64,000 bases of DNA from Kyrpidia tusciae DSM 2912 (GCF_000092905.1 NC_014098.1:1054001-1118000), one strand, 5' to 3'. Shown: positions 1-10,147, counted from the stretch's first letter. Translations and numbers: made by a program. Notes: a model not told the origin generated them from the sequence alone.

Positions 1-2
1 AG

Positions 3-1070
3 GGGCAGAATACCTGCATCTTCTCCATCGATTTCGCCCTGCGGATGATGGGGGACATTCAGGAATATTTTATTGCGCACGACGTCCGCAATTATTACTC
101 GGTGAGCATCAGTGGCTATCACATTGCCGAAGCCGGGGCGAATCCCATTACCCAACTGGCCTTTACTCTGTCCAACGCTTTTACCTATGTGGAATATTAT
201 CTGTCTCGGGGCATGAAAATCGACGATTTTGCCCCGAATCTGTCGTTTTTCTTCAGCAATGGCATGGACCCGGAGTACAGTGTGATCGGGCGGGTGGCCC
301 GGCGGATTTGGTCCACGGCGATCAAGTACCGATACGGCGGCAATGAGCGGAGTCAAAAACTGAAGTACCATATTCAAACGTCCGGGCGGTCCCTGCACGC
401 CATGGAGATCGATTTTAACGACATTCGCACCACCCTGCAGGCGCTGCTGGCCATTTACGACAACTGCAATTCCCTGCATACAAACGCCTACGACGAGGCG
501 ATCACCACGCCCACGGAAGAGTCGGTCCGGCGGGCGATGGCGATCCAGATGATCATCAACCGGGAATTCGGCCTGGCGAAAAATGAAAATCCGCTTCAAG
601 GGGCGTTCATCATTGAGGAGTTGACCGACCTGGTGGAAGAAGCGGTGCTTCAGGAGTTTTTGCGGCTCAATGACCGGGGAGGAGTGCTCGGTGCCATGGA
701 GACCCAGTACCAGAGGGGAAAGATCCAGGATGAGTCGTTGTACTACGAACAACTGAAGCATACGGGGCAGTTGCCCATCATCGGGGTCAACACGTTTCTC
801 AATCCAAAAGGCCTATCCGAGACCGAGCACACCACCATTGAACTCGCCCGGGCGACCCGGGAGGAGAAAGAAGAGCAGCTTCGCAATCTCCAGGCCTTTC
901 AGGAGCGCAATCGGGATCGGGCACCCCAGATGCTCCGCCGACTGCAGCAGGTGGCCGCCGAGGGCGGAAACATCTTTGCGGAGTTGATGGAGACGGTTCG
1001 ATACTGCAGTCTCGGCCAGATCACGGCGGCGCTGTTCGAAGTCGGGGGCCAGTATCGGCGGAACATGTGA
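3..1070 (+). CDS. icmF: Fused isobutyryl-CoA mutase IcmF, C-terminal part (5' truncated)
   Basis: This is the end of an adenosylcobalamin-dependent acyl-CoA mutase that interconverts isobutyryl-CoA and n-butyryl-CoA. The reading frame is open from the window edge, so the B12-binding and G-protein domains lie outside. The substrate-barrel motif [14 protein letters not shown], the stretch [11 protein letters not shown] and the late motif [10 protein letters not shown] are those of IcmF. The visible sequence begins GQNTCIF; its Gln aligns, by family knowledge, with the Arg that binds the carboxylate of methylmalonyl-CoA in methylmalonyl-CoA mutase. That favours a branched or straight acyl-CoA over methylmalonyl-CoA. 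About 355 residues are present of a protein usually near 1,080. Related pivalyl- or isovaleryl-CoA mutase activity cannot be excluded. Confidence 0.93.
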   Translation, partial: GQNTCIFSIDFALRMMGDIQEYFIAHDVRNYYSVSISGYHIAEAGANPITQLAFTLSNAFTYVEYYLSRGMKIDDFAPNLSFFFSNGMDPEYSVIGRVARRIWSTAIKYRYGGNERSQKLKYHIQTSGRSLHAMEIDFNDIRTTLQALLAIYDNCNSLHTNAYDEAITTPTEESVRRAMAIQMIINREFGLAKNENPLQGAFIIEELTDLVEEAVLQEFLRLNDRGGVLGAMETQYQRGKIQDESLYYEQLKHTGQLPIIGVNTFLNPKGLSETEHTTIELARATREEKEEQLRNLQAFQERNRDRAPQMLRRLQQVAAEGGNIFAELMETVRYCSLGQITAALFEVGGQYRRNM

Positions 1071-1224
1071 CGATCGTGGGAGAGCGCGCAACCAGGTCGG
1101 GAGACGGAACGATGGTGACGTCTATAAGGCTGGGGGAATGAGGGATTGATCGCCGCTGGCCTTGAGGTGTCGCAGTGAACCCGTCGGCCGCCCGTTGCGG
1201 GGGCGAGTCCCATGAGTAAAGGGA

Positions 1225-1250
1225 CAGGAAGGGAGCGCAGTCCCTTCCTG
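1225..1250. terminator. Perfect 10-bp hairpin between convergent genes
   Basis: Positions 1225-1234 and 1241-1250 form a perfect 10-bp stem with a 6-nt loop. It lies between the icmF stop and the convergent ketosynthase stop and could serve both directions. There is no strong T-run, so the terminator role is inferred from position and symmetry. The rest of 1071-1285 shows no gene. Confidence 0.5.
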
Positions 1251-1285
1251 CAGGACACAATCGGATCCCTACTATGTGATCCAAG

Positions 1286-2572
1286 TTATCGACTGAACAA
1301 TCCGGGGTCGGCCCAGATCAGAACCCCGTTCTGACCGCCAAATCCAAAAGAGTTGCTCATGGCCACGGCGATATGCTGCCGACGGGGCCCGTCCAACACC
1401 AAGTCCGGAGGTGCTTCCGGGTCCGGCTGCCGACAATGAAGAGTGGGGGGAATCCACCCGGTCTCGATCGACTTAATGCTAATTATGCTTTCCACCGCAC
1501 CGGCGGCTCCCAGGAGGTGGCCCATCCCTCCCTTGGTGGAACTGACCGGAATCTGGTTGAGATGCCCCCCGAAAACCCGGCGCAGCGCCAGGGATTCGGC
1601 TCGATCCCCGGCGGGGGTGGCCGTGGCATGGGCGTTGATATAATCGATGTCCGCCGGCCCCAGGCCCGCGCTGTACAGAGCCCGCTCCATTGCCAGCACC
1701 GCGCCGGTGCCGTCGGGATGGGGGGCTGTTTCGTGATATGCATCGTTGGATGCCCCGTAACCCACCAAGACCGCGTAGACCTTTGCCCCTCGGGCCCTCG
1801 CCCGATCCAGAGGTTCCAGGATCAGGGCCGCCGCTCCTTCTCCCATCACCATTCCGGTTCGGTCCACGTCAAAGGGTTTACACCAAGTGGAAAGATCCCC
1901 CTCTCCTTCCATGGCCACGGCGCCGGCGGAGCGCAGACCGCCCAAGGCCGTGGGCGTGAACAGGCTCTCGGAACCGCCCGTCACAACTTGGTCAACGATG
2001 CCCAGCCAGAGCCATTGAAGGGCTTCCCCCAGGGCGTTGGCCGAAGCGGCGCAAGCCGTGGCGTAGGTCATCGCCGGGCCCCGGATTCCGTAGTGCATGG
2101 CCAGGGCCGCTTCGGCGGCATTGGGAATCGCCTTTGAAACCACCCGGGGCCCGACCCGGCCCTCGGGCTGTTTCGCCAACCGCACCGCTTCCTCTTCATA
2201 GCTGGGAAGCCCCCCAAAAGCGGTTCCCCAGGCGATCCCCGTCCGATTGGCGTTGACGCCTCGCAACTCGAAAGGATCCTCCTCCGTTGTCCAACCCGCG
2301 TCGGCCATGGCTTCCGCCGCCGCCACCAGGGCCAACTGGGTACTTCGATCCGTGTCCCGGACCGTTTTTTTGGGCAAATGGTCCATGGGTGAAAAATCCT
2401 TCACTTCGGCCACGGCGGGGCTGAAGTGGGCGATCCGGGCGTCAGACGGTGGTCCCACCGCTGTGCGGCGCCCCATGATCGCGTTCCACAGCCGCTGGAC
2501 GCCCGAGCCAAAAGGAGTGAGTGCTCCCATCCCGGTTACGGCGACGGGAGTGAATACAGGATTGCGCCTCAT
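1286..2572 (-). CDS. Beta-ketoacyl-ACP synthase II (FabF-like)
   Basis: This 428-residue thiolase-fold condensing enzyme would extend an acyl primer with malonyl-ACP in the cytoplasm. The complete KAS II triad is visible: Cys174 in TACAASAN, His315 in NAHATATPAGD, and His352 in STKGGMGHLLGAAGA, followed by SNSFGFGGQN near the end. The frame is open further upstream, but the ATG at 2572 overlaps the TGA of the preceding acyl-CoA ligase (ATGA) and the protein then starts at the normal FabF N-terminus. The two genes therefore look translationally coupled. No ACP or malonyl transferase gene is nearby, so this is probably an accessory rather than the housekeeping FabF. It could make or extend an unusual acyl chain supplied by the ligase. 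Confidence 0.9.
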   Translation of the reverse strand: MRRNPVFTPVAVTGMGALTPFGSGVQRLWNAIMGRRTAVGPPSDARIAHFSPAVAEVKDFSPMDHLPKKTVRDTDRSTQLALVAAAEAMADAGWTTEEDPFELRGVNANRTGIAWGTAFGGLPSYEEEAVRLAKQPEGRVGPRVVSKAIPNAAEAALAMHYGIRGPAMTYATACAASANALGEALQWLWLGIVDQVVTGGSESLFTPTALGGLRSAGAVAMEGEGDLSTWCKPFDVDRTGMVMGEGAAALILEPLDRARARGAKVYAVLVGYGASNDAYHETAPHPDGTGAVLAMERALYSAGLGPADIDYINAHATATPAGDRAESLALRRVFGGHLNQIPVSSTKGGMGHLLGAAGAVESIISIKSIETGWIPPTLHCRQPDPEAPPDLVLDGPRRQHIAVAMSNSFGFGGQNGVLIWADPGLFSR

Positions 2573-4305
2573 TGCTGCCGCCCTTCTCGGGAGGAGGCCG
2601 GTTGTGTGAGCCGCTCCTGGGCGATCTCTTGCAGTTTGAACTTCTGAATCTTTCCGGTTCCCGTCATCGGCCACTGTCCGGGCTCCACGAACCAGACGTA
2701 CCGGGGGACCTTGAATTTGGCCAAGCGGTCTTGACACCAACGCACGACCTCTCTCCGGGTCAACGCAGCTCCGGGCTTGAGTTCAATAAAAGCAGCTCCT
2801 ACCTCGGTGGTTAAGGGATCGGGCACTCCCACCACATACACCTGGCCGACGGCTGGATGGCGGGAAATCACTTCTTCCACTTCCTTGGGTGACACGTTTT
2901 CTCCAGACACTTTGTACATCTCCTTACTCCGGCCGAGAAATTCGATATATCCGTTTTCATCGATGCGACCGAGATCTCCCGTGCGGAACCAACCATCCTG
3001 ATCGATCACCGCCGCCGTTTCTTCGGGCTTGTTGTAGTAGCCCCGGGTGACGATGTTGCCCCGGGCGGTCAATTCCCCGACGGCGCCTTCCGGCAGGTCT
3101 TCGCCGGTGTAGGGATCGACCACTTTGTACTGGACGTTCGCACCGCCGAACTCCGGCAGGCCAGTGGACCCCGCCGGCTTGATCCGTCCCACCCGGCTGA
3201 CCACAATATCGATGGGGTCTCCCACCTCGGTGTGAACAGTGGAAGCTGTCACCTCCGTTCCCCCGTAGCCCGTGCAAATTTCCCGGACGCCCAGCTCCTT
3301 AACCGCCCGCTCCCAGATGGGCACCGGTGCCGGGGCGGCGGCACACATGAGGGAATGAAGGGCTCCCAGGTCAAATCGTTCCCGGTCCGGATGGTTGAGG
3401 ATCGCCACAAGCATGGACGGCACGCACAGGAAATCGGTGGCTCGGTGGGTTTCCATGAGAGCGAGAGCCTCCCGGGGATGGAACTCGGGCATCGAAATGA
3501 TCGCACCGCCGACAAAGGAAACAGCGAGCAGGCCTTCTTCGTAGGCGAAGACGTGGTAATACGGCAAAGGAGTAAAAATTCTCCGGCCTTCTTCAAAAGC
3601 CCGGCTGAGGGCGGTGCTGTACGCGCAGCGCAAAAAATTGTCGTGGGTGAGCATCACACCCTTGGGAAGTCCCGTGGTTCCGGATGTATAAATGATATCG
3701 CTCACTTCATCGGGATACTCGGACTGCCGCATTCGCTCTTCCAGGGCCTCGTTCGAGACGGAGGAAGACTGCTGCAAAAAGGATTCCCAAGACAAAAAGG
3801 TATCCTCCCGGGCACCGGCGCCATCCCCGATGTACACCACATGCTGAAGTTTGCGTTCCCCTTCATCGTCCATCCGAGCGAGGAGCCGGGCCACCGCAGG
3901 ACCGTGTTTCATCCCACCCGCCGACCAATGCATCACGAGCAAACGGCTGTCTGACTGGCGAATCATGTAGTGCAGTTCATCCTCCCGCAGGAGGGTGTTT
4001 AAAGGAATGGCCACCGCTCCCACCATGGCCACGGCGAATTTCACGAACACGTACTCGGGTTCATTGGCCATCAGGAGGGCGACGTGGTCCCGACGCTTCA
4101 CGCCGAGGGCCAGAAAGGCCTTTGCCACCGACCGGGCTTGCTGCCAAACCTCTCGGTAGCTGTAGTTCCGATCGGCTGTCATAATGAATGGGCGATCGGC
4201 GAACTCCCGGCACATTTCCTGCATGTGGGATGTGAGTGTCCGGCGGGGCCAGGTGGGGAATCGACTTTCGAGCCACCTTCGTCGCTCCGAAGGACTGCGT
4301 ACCAT
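2569..4305 (-). CDS. AMP-forming acyl-CoA ligase / acyl-CoA synthetase
   Basis: This 578-residue class I adenylate-forming enzyme activates a carboxylic acid through an acyl-adenylate to its CoA thioester. Visible core motifs are the P-loop YTSGTTGLPKGV (about residue 208), GYGGTE, RTGDLG, and the C-terminal lysine in MTGTGKIQKF. The start ATG is preceded by a GGGAGGTG ribosome binding site. The gene heads a two-gene minus-strand unit with the FabF-like ketosynthase and shares a 267-bp divergent intergenic region with the fadN operon. The substrate cannot be read from the sequence; medium- or long-chain, cyclic or aromatic acids are all possible. Pairing with a ketosynthase raises the idea of an unusual fatty-acid starter, which is inference only. 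Confidence 0.9.
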   Translation of the reverse strand: MVRSPSERRRWLESRFPTWPRRTLTSHMQEMCREFADRPFIMTADRNYSYREVWQQARSVAKAFLALGVKRRDHVALLMANEPEYVFVKFAVAMVGAVAIPLNTLLREDELHYMIRQSDSRLLVMHWSAGGMKHGPAVARLLARMDDEGERKLQHVVYIGDGAGAREDTFLSWESFLQQSSSVSNEALEERMRQSEYPDEVSDIIYTSGTTGLPKGVMLTHDNFLRCAYSTALSRAFEEGRRIFTPLPYYHVFAYEEGLLAVSFVGGAIISMPEFHPREALALMETHRATDFLCVPSMLVAILNHPDRERFDLGALHSLMCAAAPAPVPIWERAVKELGVREICTGYGGTEVTASTVHTEVGDPIDIVVSRVGRIKPAGSTGLPEFGGANVQYKVVDPYTGEDLPEGAVGELTARGNIVTRGYYNKPEETAAVIDQDGWFRTGDLGRIDENGYIEFLGRSKEMYKVSGENVSPKEVEEVISRHPAVGQVYVVGVPDPLTTEVGAAFIELKPGAALTRREVVRWCQDRLAKFKVPRYVWFVEPGQWPMTGTGKIQKFKLQEIAQERLTQPASSREGRQQ

Positions 4306-4468
4306 AACGACACCTCCCTGTGGGTTCGTTGGTTTTCGACGTTTCTGTTACAATAGTACATCAAATACGCGATGCATGGTTGTATTTCCTGCAAATTTGC
4401 CGATGACGACAGTTTCCTTCCCAGGATGGAGAAAGACGGCAGGAAAATCCGTTTGCGATCTCGAATTA

Positions 4469-4477
4469 TGCTATACT
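4469..4477 (+). promoter_or_regulatory. Extended -10 promoter of the fad operon
   Basis: TGcTATACT is a good extended -10 element about 95 bp ahead of fadN. The -35 region is poor, as is common with extended -10 promoters. A strong AAGGAGG ribosome binding site follows just before the ATG at 4573. No clear FadR-type palindrome was seen in the shared region 4306-4572. Confidence 0.55.
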
Positions 4478-4572
4478 GGGAGTGGTGGATACACGAAGCT
4501 GTAGTGGCGGCTGGATCTTCCGACTGTTTGGTTGATGTTCATGGAAAGGCGAGATGGTAAGGAGGATTGTGA

Positions 4573-6975
4573 ATGACCACAACGATCAACCGAGTTGCGG
4601 TTTTGGGCTCCGGCGTGATGGGAGCGGCCATCGCAGCGCATCTGGCGGGGGTGGGCCTCGAGGTGGAACTGCTCGACATGGTCCCTTCGTCCCTCACAGA
4701 GGCAGAGAAGGCCAAAGGGTTGACCTTGAATGACCCGGAAGTTCGCCTGCGAATTGCCCGAACAGGGCTTGAGCGGGCTCTGAAAGCGAGACCGGCGGCA
4801 TTTTATACCAAGCGCGCAGCGGACCGGATCCGGATTGGTAATTTCGAAGACCATCTGGATCGCATTGCGGACTGCCAATGGATTATCGAAGTGATCGTGG
4901 AAAATCTCGAAGCCAAGCGAGCACTTCTCGAGCACGTTGAAGCCTATCGGCGCCCCGGCACGGTGGTCAGTTCGAATACCTCCGGCGTGTCCATCACGAA
5001 GATGGCGGAAGGGCGATCCGAAGAGTTTCAAGCCCATTTTTTGGGCACTCACTTTTTCAACCCGCCCCGGTACATGAAATTGCTGGAGATCATCCCCACG
5101 GCGAAAACTCGGCCCGACGTGGTGGAGGACATGTGCCAGTTTGCCACTCGGGTACTGGGCAAGGGCGTCGTCGTGGCCAAGGACACGCCGAATTTTATCG
5201 CCAACCGCATCGGCACCTATGGACTTCTCGCCACGGTCCAGGCCATGTTAGAGGACGGGTACACGGTGGAAGATGTGGACGGTGTGTTCGGTCCGGCCAT
5301 GGGCCGACCCAAGAGCGCGGTCTTTCGGACCTTGGACCTTGTCGGCATTGACACCTTTGTGCACGTGGCGCACAACGTCCGGGATCATGTTTCCACCCCG
5401 GAGGAGAAAGCGGCTTTCGAGGTCCCGCCGTTCATTCTAGAGATGGTGAAGCGCGGCTGGATTGGAGAGAAGGCGGGCCAGGGAGTTTATAAACGGGTCA
5501 AGAGCGAAGCCGGACGGGAGATCCTGACCCTCGATCCGGCGACGATGGAGTACCGGCCGAGAAAGAAGGCGGAGTATCCGTCTCTAACCCAGGCCAAGTA
5601 TGCCACGTCCCTCGGCGACAAGATTCGGGCGCTACTGTTCGGCAAGGATCGGGCGTCGGCGCTCGCCTGGAAGGTGACAAAGAAGACGCTGCTTTACACG
5701 GCCTCGAAGATCCCCGAGATTGCCGATGACATCCTGGCGGTGGATCGGGCGATGAAGTGGGGGTTCAACTGGGAACTGGGGCCCTTCGAACTGTGGGACC
5801 TGATCGGGGTGCGCGAGGCGGTGGAGCGCATGAGGGCCGAAGGAGAGGCGATCCCCCCACTGGTGGAAGATCTTCTGGCCCAGGGTCTGGACAGTTGGTA
5901 TCACAAGGAGCCCGGCCGGGTCGGGCGGTTTATGCCGGATAAAAACGTGCGGTACACGGAAGAACCGAAAGAGTGGATCCATCTTCCTCGGCTGAGGGAA
6001 GAGGGCAAGGTGGTGATGGAGAACAGCGGGGCGGCCCTGTATGATCTGGGGGACGGGGTGGCCTGCCTGGAGTTTCGGTCACCACATAACGCCATCGGCC
6101 CGGATGTGGTGGAGATGATGTTCAAAGCCGCGGAAGAGGTCTCGAAAAACTGGCGGGGCCTCGTGATCGGAAACCAGGCGAAAAACTTCTCCGTCGGCGC
6201 CAACCTGTTTCTCATCCTCATGGGGGTCCAGGAAGAGGAATGGGATGAGGTGGAGATGGCCGTCCGCCAGTTCCAACAGGTGGGCATGCGCCTGAAGTAT
6301 CTCGACAAACCGGTGGTGGCGGCGCCTTTTGCCATGACTCTCGGTGGCGGGGCCGAGGTGTGTTTTGCGGCGTCCGGGGTGCAAGCATCGGCAGAGACCT
6401 ATATGGGTCTGGTGGAGACCGGGGTGGGCGTGATTCCCGGGGGAGGAGGGACTAAGGAGTTGCTCCTTCGAGCCATCGAGGGCGTCCCGGAAAAAAGCGG
6501 GGTGGACCTGCAGCCTCTCGTCAATCGCACCTTTGAAACCATCGCCATGGCCAAGGTCAGCACCAGTGCCGCGGAGGCCAAGGAGATGGGATTTCTGCGA
6601 GCCGGCGACGGCATCTCGGTCAACCCTGACACTTTGTTGTACGATGCCAAGCGCAAAGTCCTTCAGTTGGCGGAGAACGGGTACCGGCCGCCCGTCAGGA
6701 GAAAGATCCCGGTCGTGGGAGAACCCGGCTATGCCGTCATGGCGGTGGGGGCGTACACGCTGCGCATGGGCGGATATATCAGCGAACACGACGAGAAGAT
6801 TGCGAAGAAGTTGGCCTGGGTGTTGGCGGGCGGGAGTGTGCCCGCAGGGACTCTCGTATCGGAACAGTACCTGCTCGATCTGGAAAGGGAGGCGTTTTTG
6901 TCCCTGGCCGGGGAGCCCAAGACCCAGGAGCGAATGGCCTATATGCTCAAACACAATAAACCGCTGCGGAATTAG
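4573..6975 (+). CDS. fadN: 3-hydroxyacyl-CoA dehydrogenase / enoyl-CoA hydratase FadN
   Basis: This 800-residue bifunctional enzyme hydrates trans-2-enoyl-CoA and oxidises the 3-hydroxyacyl-CoA with NAD. The order of domains is dehydrogenase first and hydratase last, as in Bacillus FadN and opposite to E. coli FadB. The Rossmann motif GSGVMG is at residues 12-17 and GTHFFNPPRYMKLLEI follows in the dehydrogenase. The hydratase half (about 490-700) has SVGANL, LGGGAEV and a Glu before GVIPGGGGTKE. An AAGGAGG site decides the start. It is the first gene of fadN-fadA-fadE, which together carry out fatty-acid beta-oxidation. Length agrees with the roughly 790 residues of Bacillus FadN. Confidence 0.95.
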   Translation: MTTTINRVAVLGSGVMGAAIAAHLAGVGLEVELLDMVPSSLTEAEKAKGLTLNDPEVRLRIARTGLERALKARPAAFYTKRAADRIRIGNFEDHLDRIADCQWIIEVIVENLEAKRALLEHVEAYRRPGTVVSSNTSGVSITKMAEGRSEEFQAHFLGTHFFNPPRYMKLLEIIPTAKTRPDVVEDMCQFATRVLGKGVVVAKDTPNFIANRIGTYGLLATVQAMLEDGYTVEDVDGVFGPAMGRPKSAVFRTLDLVGIDTFVHVAHNVRDHVSTPEEKAAFEVPPFILEMVKRGWIGEKAGQGVYKRVKSEAGREILTLDPATMEYRPRKKAEYPSLTQAKYATSLGDKIRALLFGKDRASALAWKVTKKTLLYTASKIPEIADDILAVDRAMKWGFNWELGPFELWDLIGVREAVERMRAEGEAIPPLVEDLLAQGLDSWYHKEPGRVGRFMPDKNVRYTEEPKEWIHLPRLREEGKVVMENSGAALYDLGDGVACLEFRSPHNAIGPDVVEMMFKAAEEVSKNWRGLVIGNQAKNFSVGANLFLILMGVQEEEWDEVEMAVRQFQQVGMRLKYLDKPVVAAPFAMTLGGGAEVCFAASGVQASAETYMGLVETGVGVIPGGGGTKELLLRAIEGVPEKSGVDLQPLVNRTFETIAMAKVSTSAAEAKEMGFLRAGDGISVNPDTLLYDAKRKVLQLAENGYRPPVRRKIPVVGEPGYAVMAVGAYTLRMGGYISEHDEKIAKKLAWVLAGGSVPAGTLVSEQYLLDLEREAFLSLAGEPKTQERMAYMLKHNKPLRN

Positions 6976-7032
6976 TGATGGAGAAGATAAAAACTGCGCA
7001 GATGAGATCGGGAGATGAAGAGGGGGAGAGCG

Positions 7033-8211
7033 ATGCGGGAAGCAGTGATTGTGTCCGGGGTGCGCACCGCGGTGGGCAAGGCCCCGAAGGGTGCCTTGCG
7101 CGAAACCCGGCCGGAGGACCTCGCGGGGCTCGTGGTGGCCGAAGCCCTGCGCCGGGTGCCGCAGGTGGAACCCGCCGAAGTGGAGGATGTGATCATCGGT
7201 TGCGCCATTCCTGAAGCAGAACAGGGGATGAACCTCGGGCGGATCGTGGCCTTGAGAGCGGGTTTGCCGACATCGGTGCCCGGAGTGACTGTCAATCGAT
7301 TCTGTTCATCGGGGCTTCAGACGATCGCCATGGCGGCGGAGAGAATCATGGCCGGATTTGCAGACGTGATCGTGGCCGGGGGCGTGGAGAGCATGAGCCT
7401 GGTCCCCATGACCGGCCACACCGTGCGCCCAAATCCCTATCTGGTCGAACATTATCCCCAGGTGTATTTGTCCATGGGGCTCACGGCGGAGCAGGTGGCC
7501 CGGAGGTTTGACGTGAGCCGGGAGGATCAGGATGCTTTTGCGCTTCGCAGCCATCAGCGGGCCGCCCGGGCGATTGACGAGGGACTGTGTCGTGACGAGA
7601 TTGTTCCGGTCCCGGTGACCCGCACGGTGGTGGGTGATGACGGCAAAGTGGTGAAAACGTCCTTTGAGTTCGTCGAAGACGAAGGGGTGCGCCGGGATAC
7701 CTCCCTGGAGGCTTTGGCGCAACTGCGTCCGGCCTTTGCCAAGGACGGCACCGTGACAGCGGGCAATTCCTCCCAGACCAGTGACGGCGCGGCGGCGGTG
7801 GTGGTCATGTCCGCCGAACGGGCGGCGCAGCTCGGCTTGGAGCCAAAACTGATTTTCCGCAGTTTTGCCGTGGGGGGCGTCGACCCGGATATCATGGGCA
7901 TCGGGCCCGTAGAGGCGGTGCCCAAAGCCCTGAAAAAGGCCGGCCTGTCCATCGACGACATCGATCTTTTTGAGCTCAACGAAGCATTTGCCGCCCAGTC
8001 CCTGGCGGTGATGCGGAAACTCGGGATGGATCCGGAAAAGACCAACGTCAACGGAGGGGCCATCGCTTTGGGCCATCCCCTGGGCTGCACCGGCTCGAAG
8101 TTGACCGTCTCCCTGATGAACGAGATGCGCCGCCGGGGCAGCCGCTACGGGGTGGTTACCATGTGTATCGGAGGAGGCATGGGGGCGGCCGGAGTATTTG
8201 AACGCCCCTAG
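7033..8211 (+). CDS. fadA: Acetyl-CoA acyltransferase (3-ketoacyl-CoA thiolase) FadA
   Basis: This 392-residue thiolase cleaves 3-ketoacyl-CoA with CoA, the last step of beta-oxidation. The nucleophile is Cys91 in NRFCSSGLQ, His348 lies in [12 protein letters not shown], and the second catalytic Cys378 is in [11 protein letters not shown]. An in-frame ATG at 7015 exists, but the one at 7033 has AGAGGGGGAG at proper spacing and gives the usual thiolase N-terminus. It follows fadN after 57 bp and is co-transcribed with fadE. Confidence 0.95.
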   Translation: MREAVIVSGVRTAVGKAPKGALRETRPEDLAGLVVAEALRRVPQVEPAEVEDVIIGCAIPEAEQGMNLGRIVALRAGLPTSVPGVTVNRFCSSGLQTIAMAAERIMAGFADVIVAGGVESMSLVPMTGHTVRPNPYLVEHYPQVYLSMGLTAEQVARRFDVSREDQDAFALRSHQRAARAIDEGLCRDEIVPVPVTRTVVGDDGKVVKTSFEFVEDEGVRRDTSLEALAQLRPAFAKDGTVTAGNSSQTSDGAAAVVVMSAERAAQLGLEPKLIFRSFAVGGVDPDIMGIGPVEAVPKALKKAGLSIDDIDLFELNEAFAAQSLAVMRKLGMDPEKTNVNGGAIALGHPLGCTGSKLTVSLMNEMRRRGSRYGVVTMCIGGGMGAAGVFERP

Positions 8212-8280
8212 TGCTTGGTCAAAGCGTCCCGGGATGTCGTCTCGGGACGTCATAGCAACGATCGAGAGAGGAGTGGCATC

Positions 8281-10065
8281 ATGGAAGAACAAAAAAAGGT
8301 CAAGGGTGGAGAATTTTTGGTGGGCCCGGTGGATCCTGCCAGTGTGTTTACACCGGAGGATTTTACCGAGGAGCACCGCATGATCGCCAAGACCACGTAC
8401 GATTTTTGCGTCGGCGAGGTGCAACCCCGGGATGCCGAGATCGAAGCCCAGAATTTTGACGTCACCGTCGGGTTGTTGAAAAAGGCTGGAGAGCTGGGGC
8501 TGCTTGGCGCGGATGTCCCCGAGGAATACGGGGGCCTTGGACTGGACAAGATCAGTTCCACCCTGATTACCGAGTACGTCACCTATGGCGGGGCCTTCGC
8601 CCTTTCCCATGGGGCTCACGTCGGCATCGGGACCCTTCCCATCGTGTATTTCGGCAATAAGGCCCAGAAGGAAAAATATCTTCCAAAGCTCGCGTCCGGC
8701 GAGTGGCTGTCCGCTTACGCCCTGACCGAACCCACCTCGGGATCGGACGCCCTCGGGGCGAAAACCACGGCGGTGTTAAATGCCGAAGGTACCCACTATA
8801 TCCTCAACGGCACGAAGCAGTTTATCACCAACGCCGGGTTTGCCGACCTGTTTATCGTCTACGCCAAGGTGGACGGGGAAAAATTCACCGCCTTCATCGT
8901 CGAGCGCGGATTCCCCGGGGTTTCCACCGGTCCGGAAGAGAAGAAGATGGGGATCAAGGGCTCTTCCACCCGGCAGCTCATCCTTGAAGATGTGCCGGTT
9001 CCGGTGGAGAATGTGTTGGGCCAGATCGGCAAGGGCCATCTGATCGCCTTCAATATCCTGAACATCGGCCGTTACAAATTGGCCGCGGGCTGTGTCGGGT
9101 CTTCGAAGATCGCCCTGGCCATGTCTGCAAAATACGCCAAGGAACGAAGCCAATTCGGCAAACCCATCGCCGAGTTTCCGCTCATTCAGAACAAATTGGC
9201 CACTATGGCGGTTCGCACCTTTGCGGCGGAGTCTGTGATTTACCGGACGGTGGGGTTGTTTGACCGGCAGCTGCAGGATTTTGACCTCACCCAGGACGAG
9301 GTGGGCATGCAGGCCGCTGCGGCCATCGGGGAGTACGCTTTGGAATGTTCCATCAATAAGGTGTTCGGCTCCGAGGTGCTCGACGCCGTGGCGGATGAGA
9401 ACGTCCAGATTCACGGCGGCTACGGGTTTATCGCTGAATACGGTGCCGAGCGAATCTACCGGGATTCCCGGATCAATCGAATTTTTGAGGGGACGAATGA
9501 GATCAACCGCATGTTGATCCCCGGCATGTTGATGCGCAAGGTCATGAAGGGCGAGCTGCCCCTGCTGCAAAAGGCGCAACAGCTGCAGGGCGAACTCATG
9601 TCCGGGACTGTTACCGGGGTGGAGGACGGCGGGTTCCTGGGAGTCGAGCGGGGCCTGATTGAACAGGCGAAGAAGATTTTCCTTCTGGCGGCGGGCACAG
9701 CAGTGCAAAAATATCAGACGAAGTTGGAAGAGGAACAAGAAGTCCTCGCTGGTTTGGCCGATTTGGTCATCGACATCTTTGCCATGGAGAGCGCGGTGCT
9801 TCGGGCGGTGAAATTCGCCCAGGCCCACGGGGAAGAGAAGGCCGGGCTGATGGCCGATATGGCCCGCTGCCAGGTTTATGAGGGTTTTGACCACTTGGAG
9901 ACGACCGCCCGGTCGGTTCTTGCGGCGGTGGAAGAGGGGCAAACTCTCGCGATGGTGCTGGCGGGACTGAGAAAATTGGCCCGGAGAACTCCGGTGAACA
10001 TCGCGGCCCTGAAGCGGCGGATTGCGGCCCGGATTCTCGATGCCGAAAAATACGTGGTGCAGTAA
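8281..10065 (+). CDS. fadE: Acyl-CoA dehydrogenase FadE
   Basis: This 594-residue flavoprotein oxidises acyl-CoA to trans-2-enoyl-CoA and feeds electrons to electron-transfer flavoprotein. The core dehydrogenase covers about residues 20-430, with the FAD/substrate motif AYALTEPTSGSDA and the catalytic Glu403 in FEGTNEINR. A C-terminal extension of about 170 residues makes it much longer than the 380-residue short-chain enzymes and equal to Bacillus FadE. The ATG at 8281 follows an AGAGGAG site. It ends the fadNAE operon, with a strong hairpin 45 bp downstream. Confidence 0.95.
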   Translation: MEEQKKVKGGEFLVGPVDPASVFTPEDFTEEHRMIAKTTYDFCVGEVQPRDAEIEAQNFDVTVGLLKKAGELGLLGADVPEEYGGLGLDKISSTLITEYVTYGGAFALSHGAHVGIGTLPIVYFGNKAQKEKYLPKLASGEWLSAYALTEPTSGSDALGAKTTAVLNAEGTHYILNGTKQFITNAGFADLFIVYAKVDGEKFTAFIVERGFPGVSTGPEEKKMGIKGSSTRQLILEDVPVPVENVLGQIGKGHLIAFNILNIGRYKLAAGCVGSSKIALAMSAKYAKERSQFGKPIAEFPLIQNKLATMAVRTFAAESVIYRTVGLFDRQLQDFDLTQDEVGMQAAAAIGEYALECSINKVFGSEVLDAVADENVQIHGGYGFIAEYGAERIYRDSRINRIFEGTNEINRMLIPGMLMRKVMKGELPLLQKAQQLQGELMSGTVTGVEDGGFLGVERGLIEQAKKIFLLAAGTAVQKYQTKLEEEQEVLAGLADLVIDIFAMESAVLRAVKFAQAHGEEKAGLMADMARCQVYEGFDHLETTARSVLAAVEEGQTLAMVLAGLRKLARRTPVNIAALKRRIAARILDAEKYVVQ

Positions 10066-10109
10066 GCGCCGTTCCCGGATGCTCGGCGGCATTGGGTGGG
10101 GCATCCGAA

Positions 10110-10147
10110 GAGAGGCCGGCTCCTGCAAAAGGCGGGGCCGGCCTCTC
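10110..10147. terminator. Terminator hairpin after fadE
   Basis: An 11-bp perfect GC-rich stem (10110-10120 with 10137-10147) encloses a 16-nt loop that can pair further. It lies between fadE and a convergent regulator gene and probably ends transcription from both sides. There is no long T-run. Confidence 0.55.
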
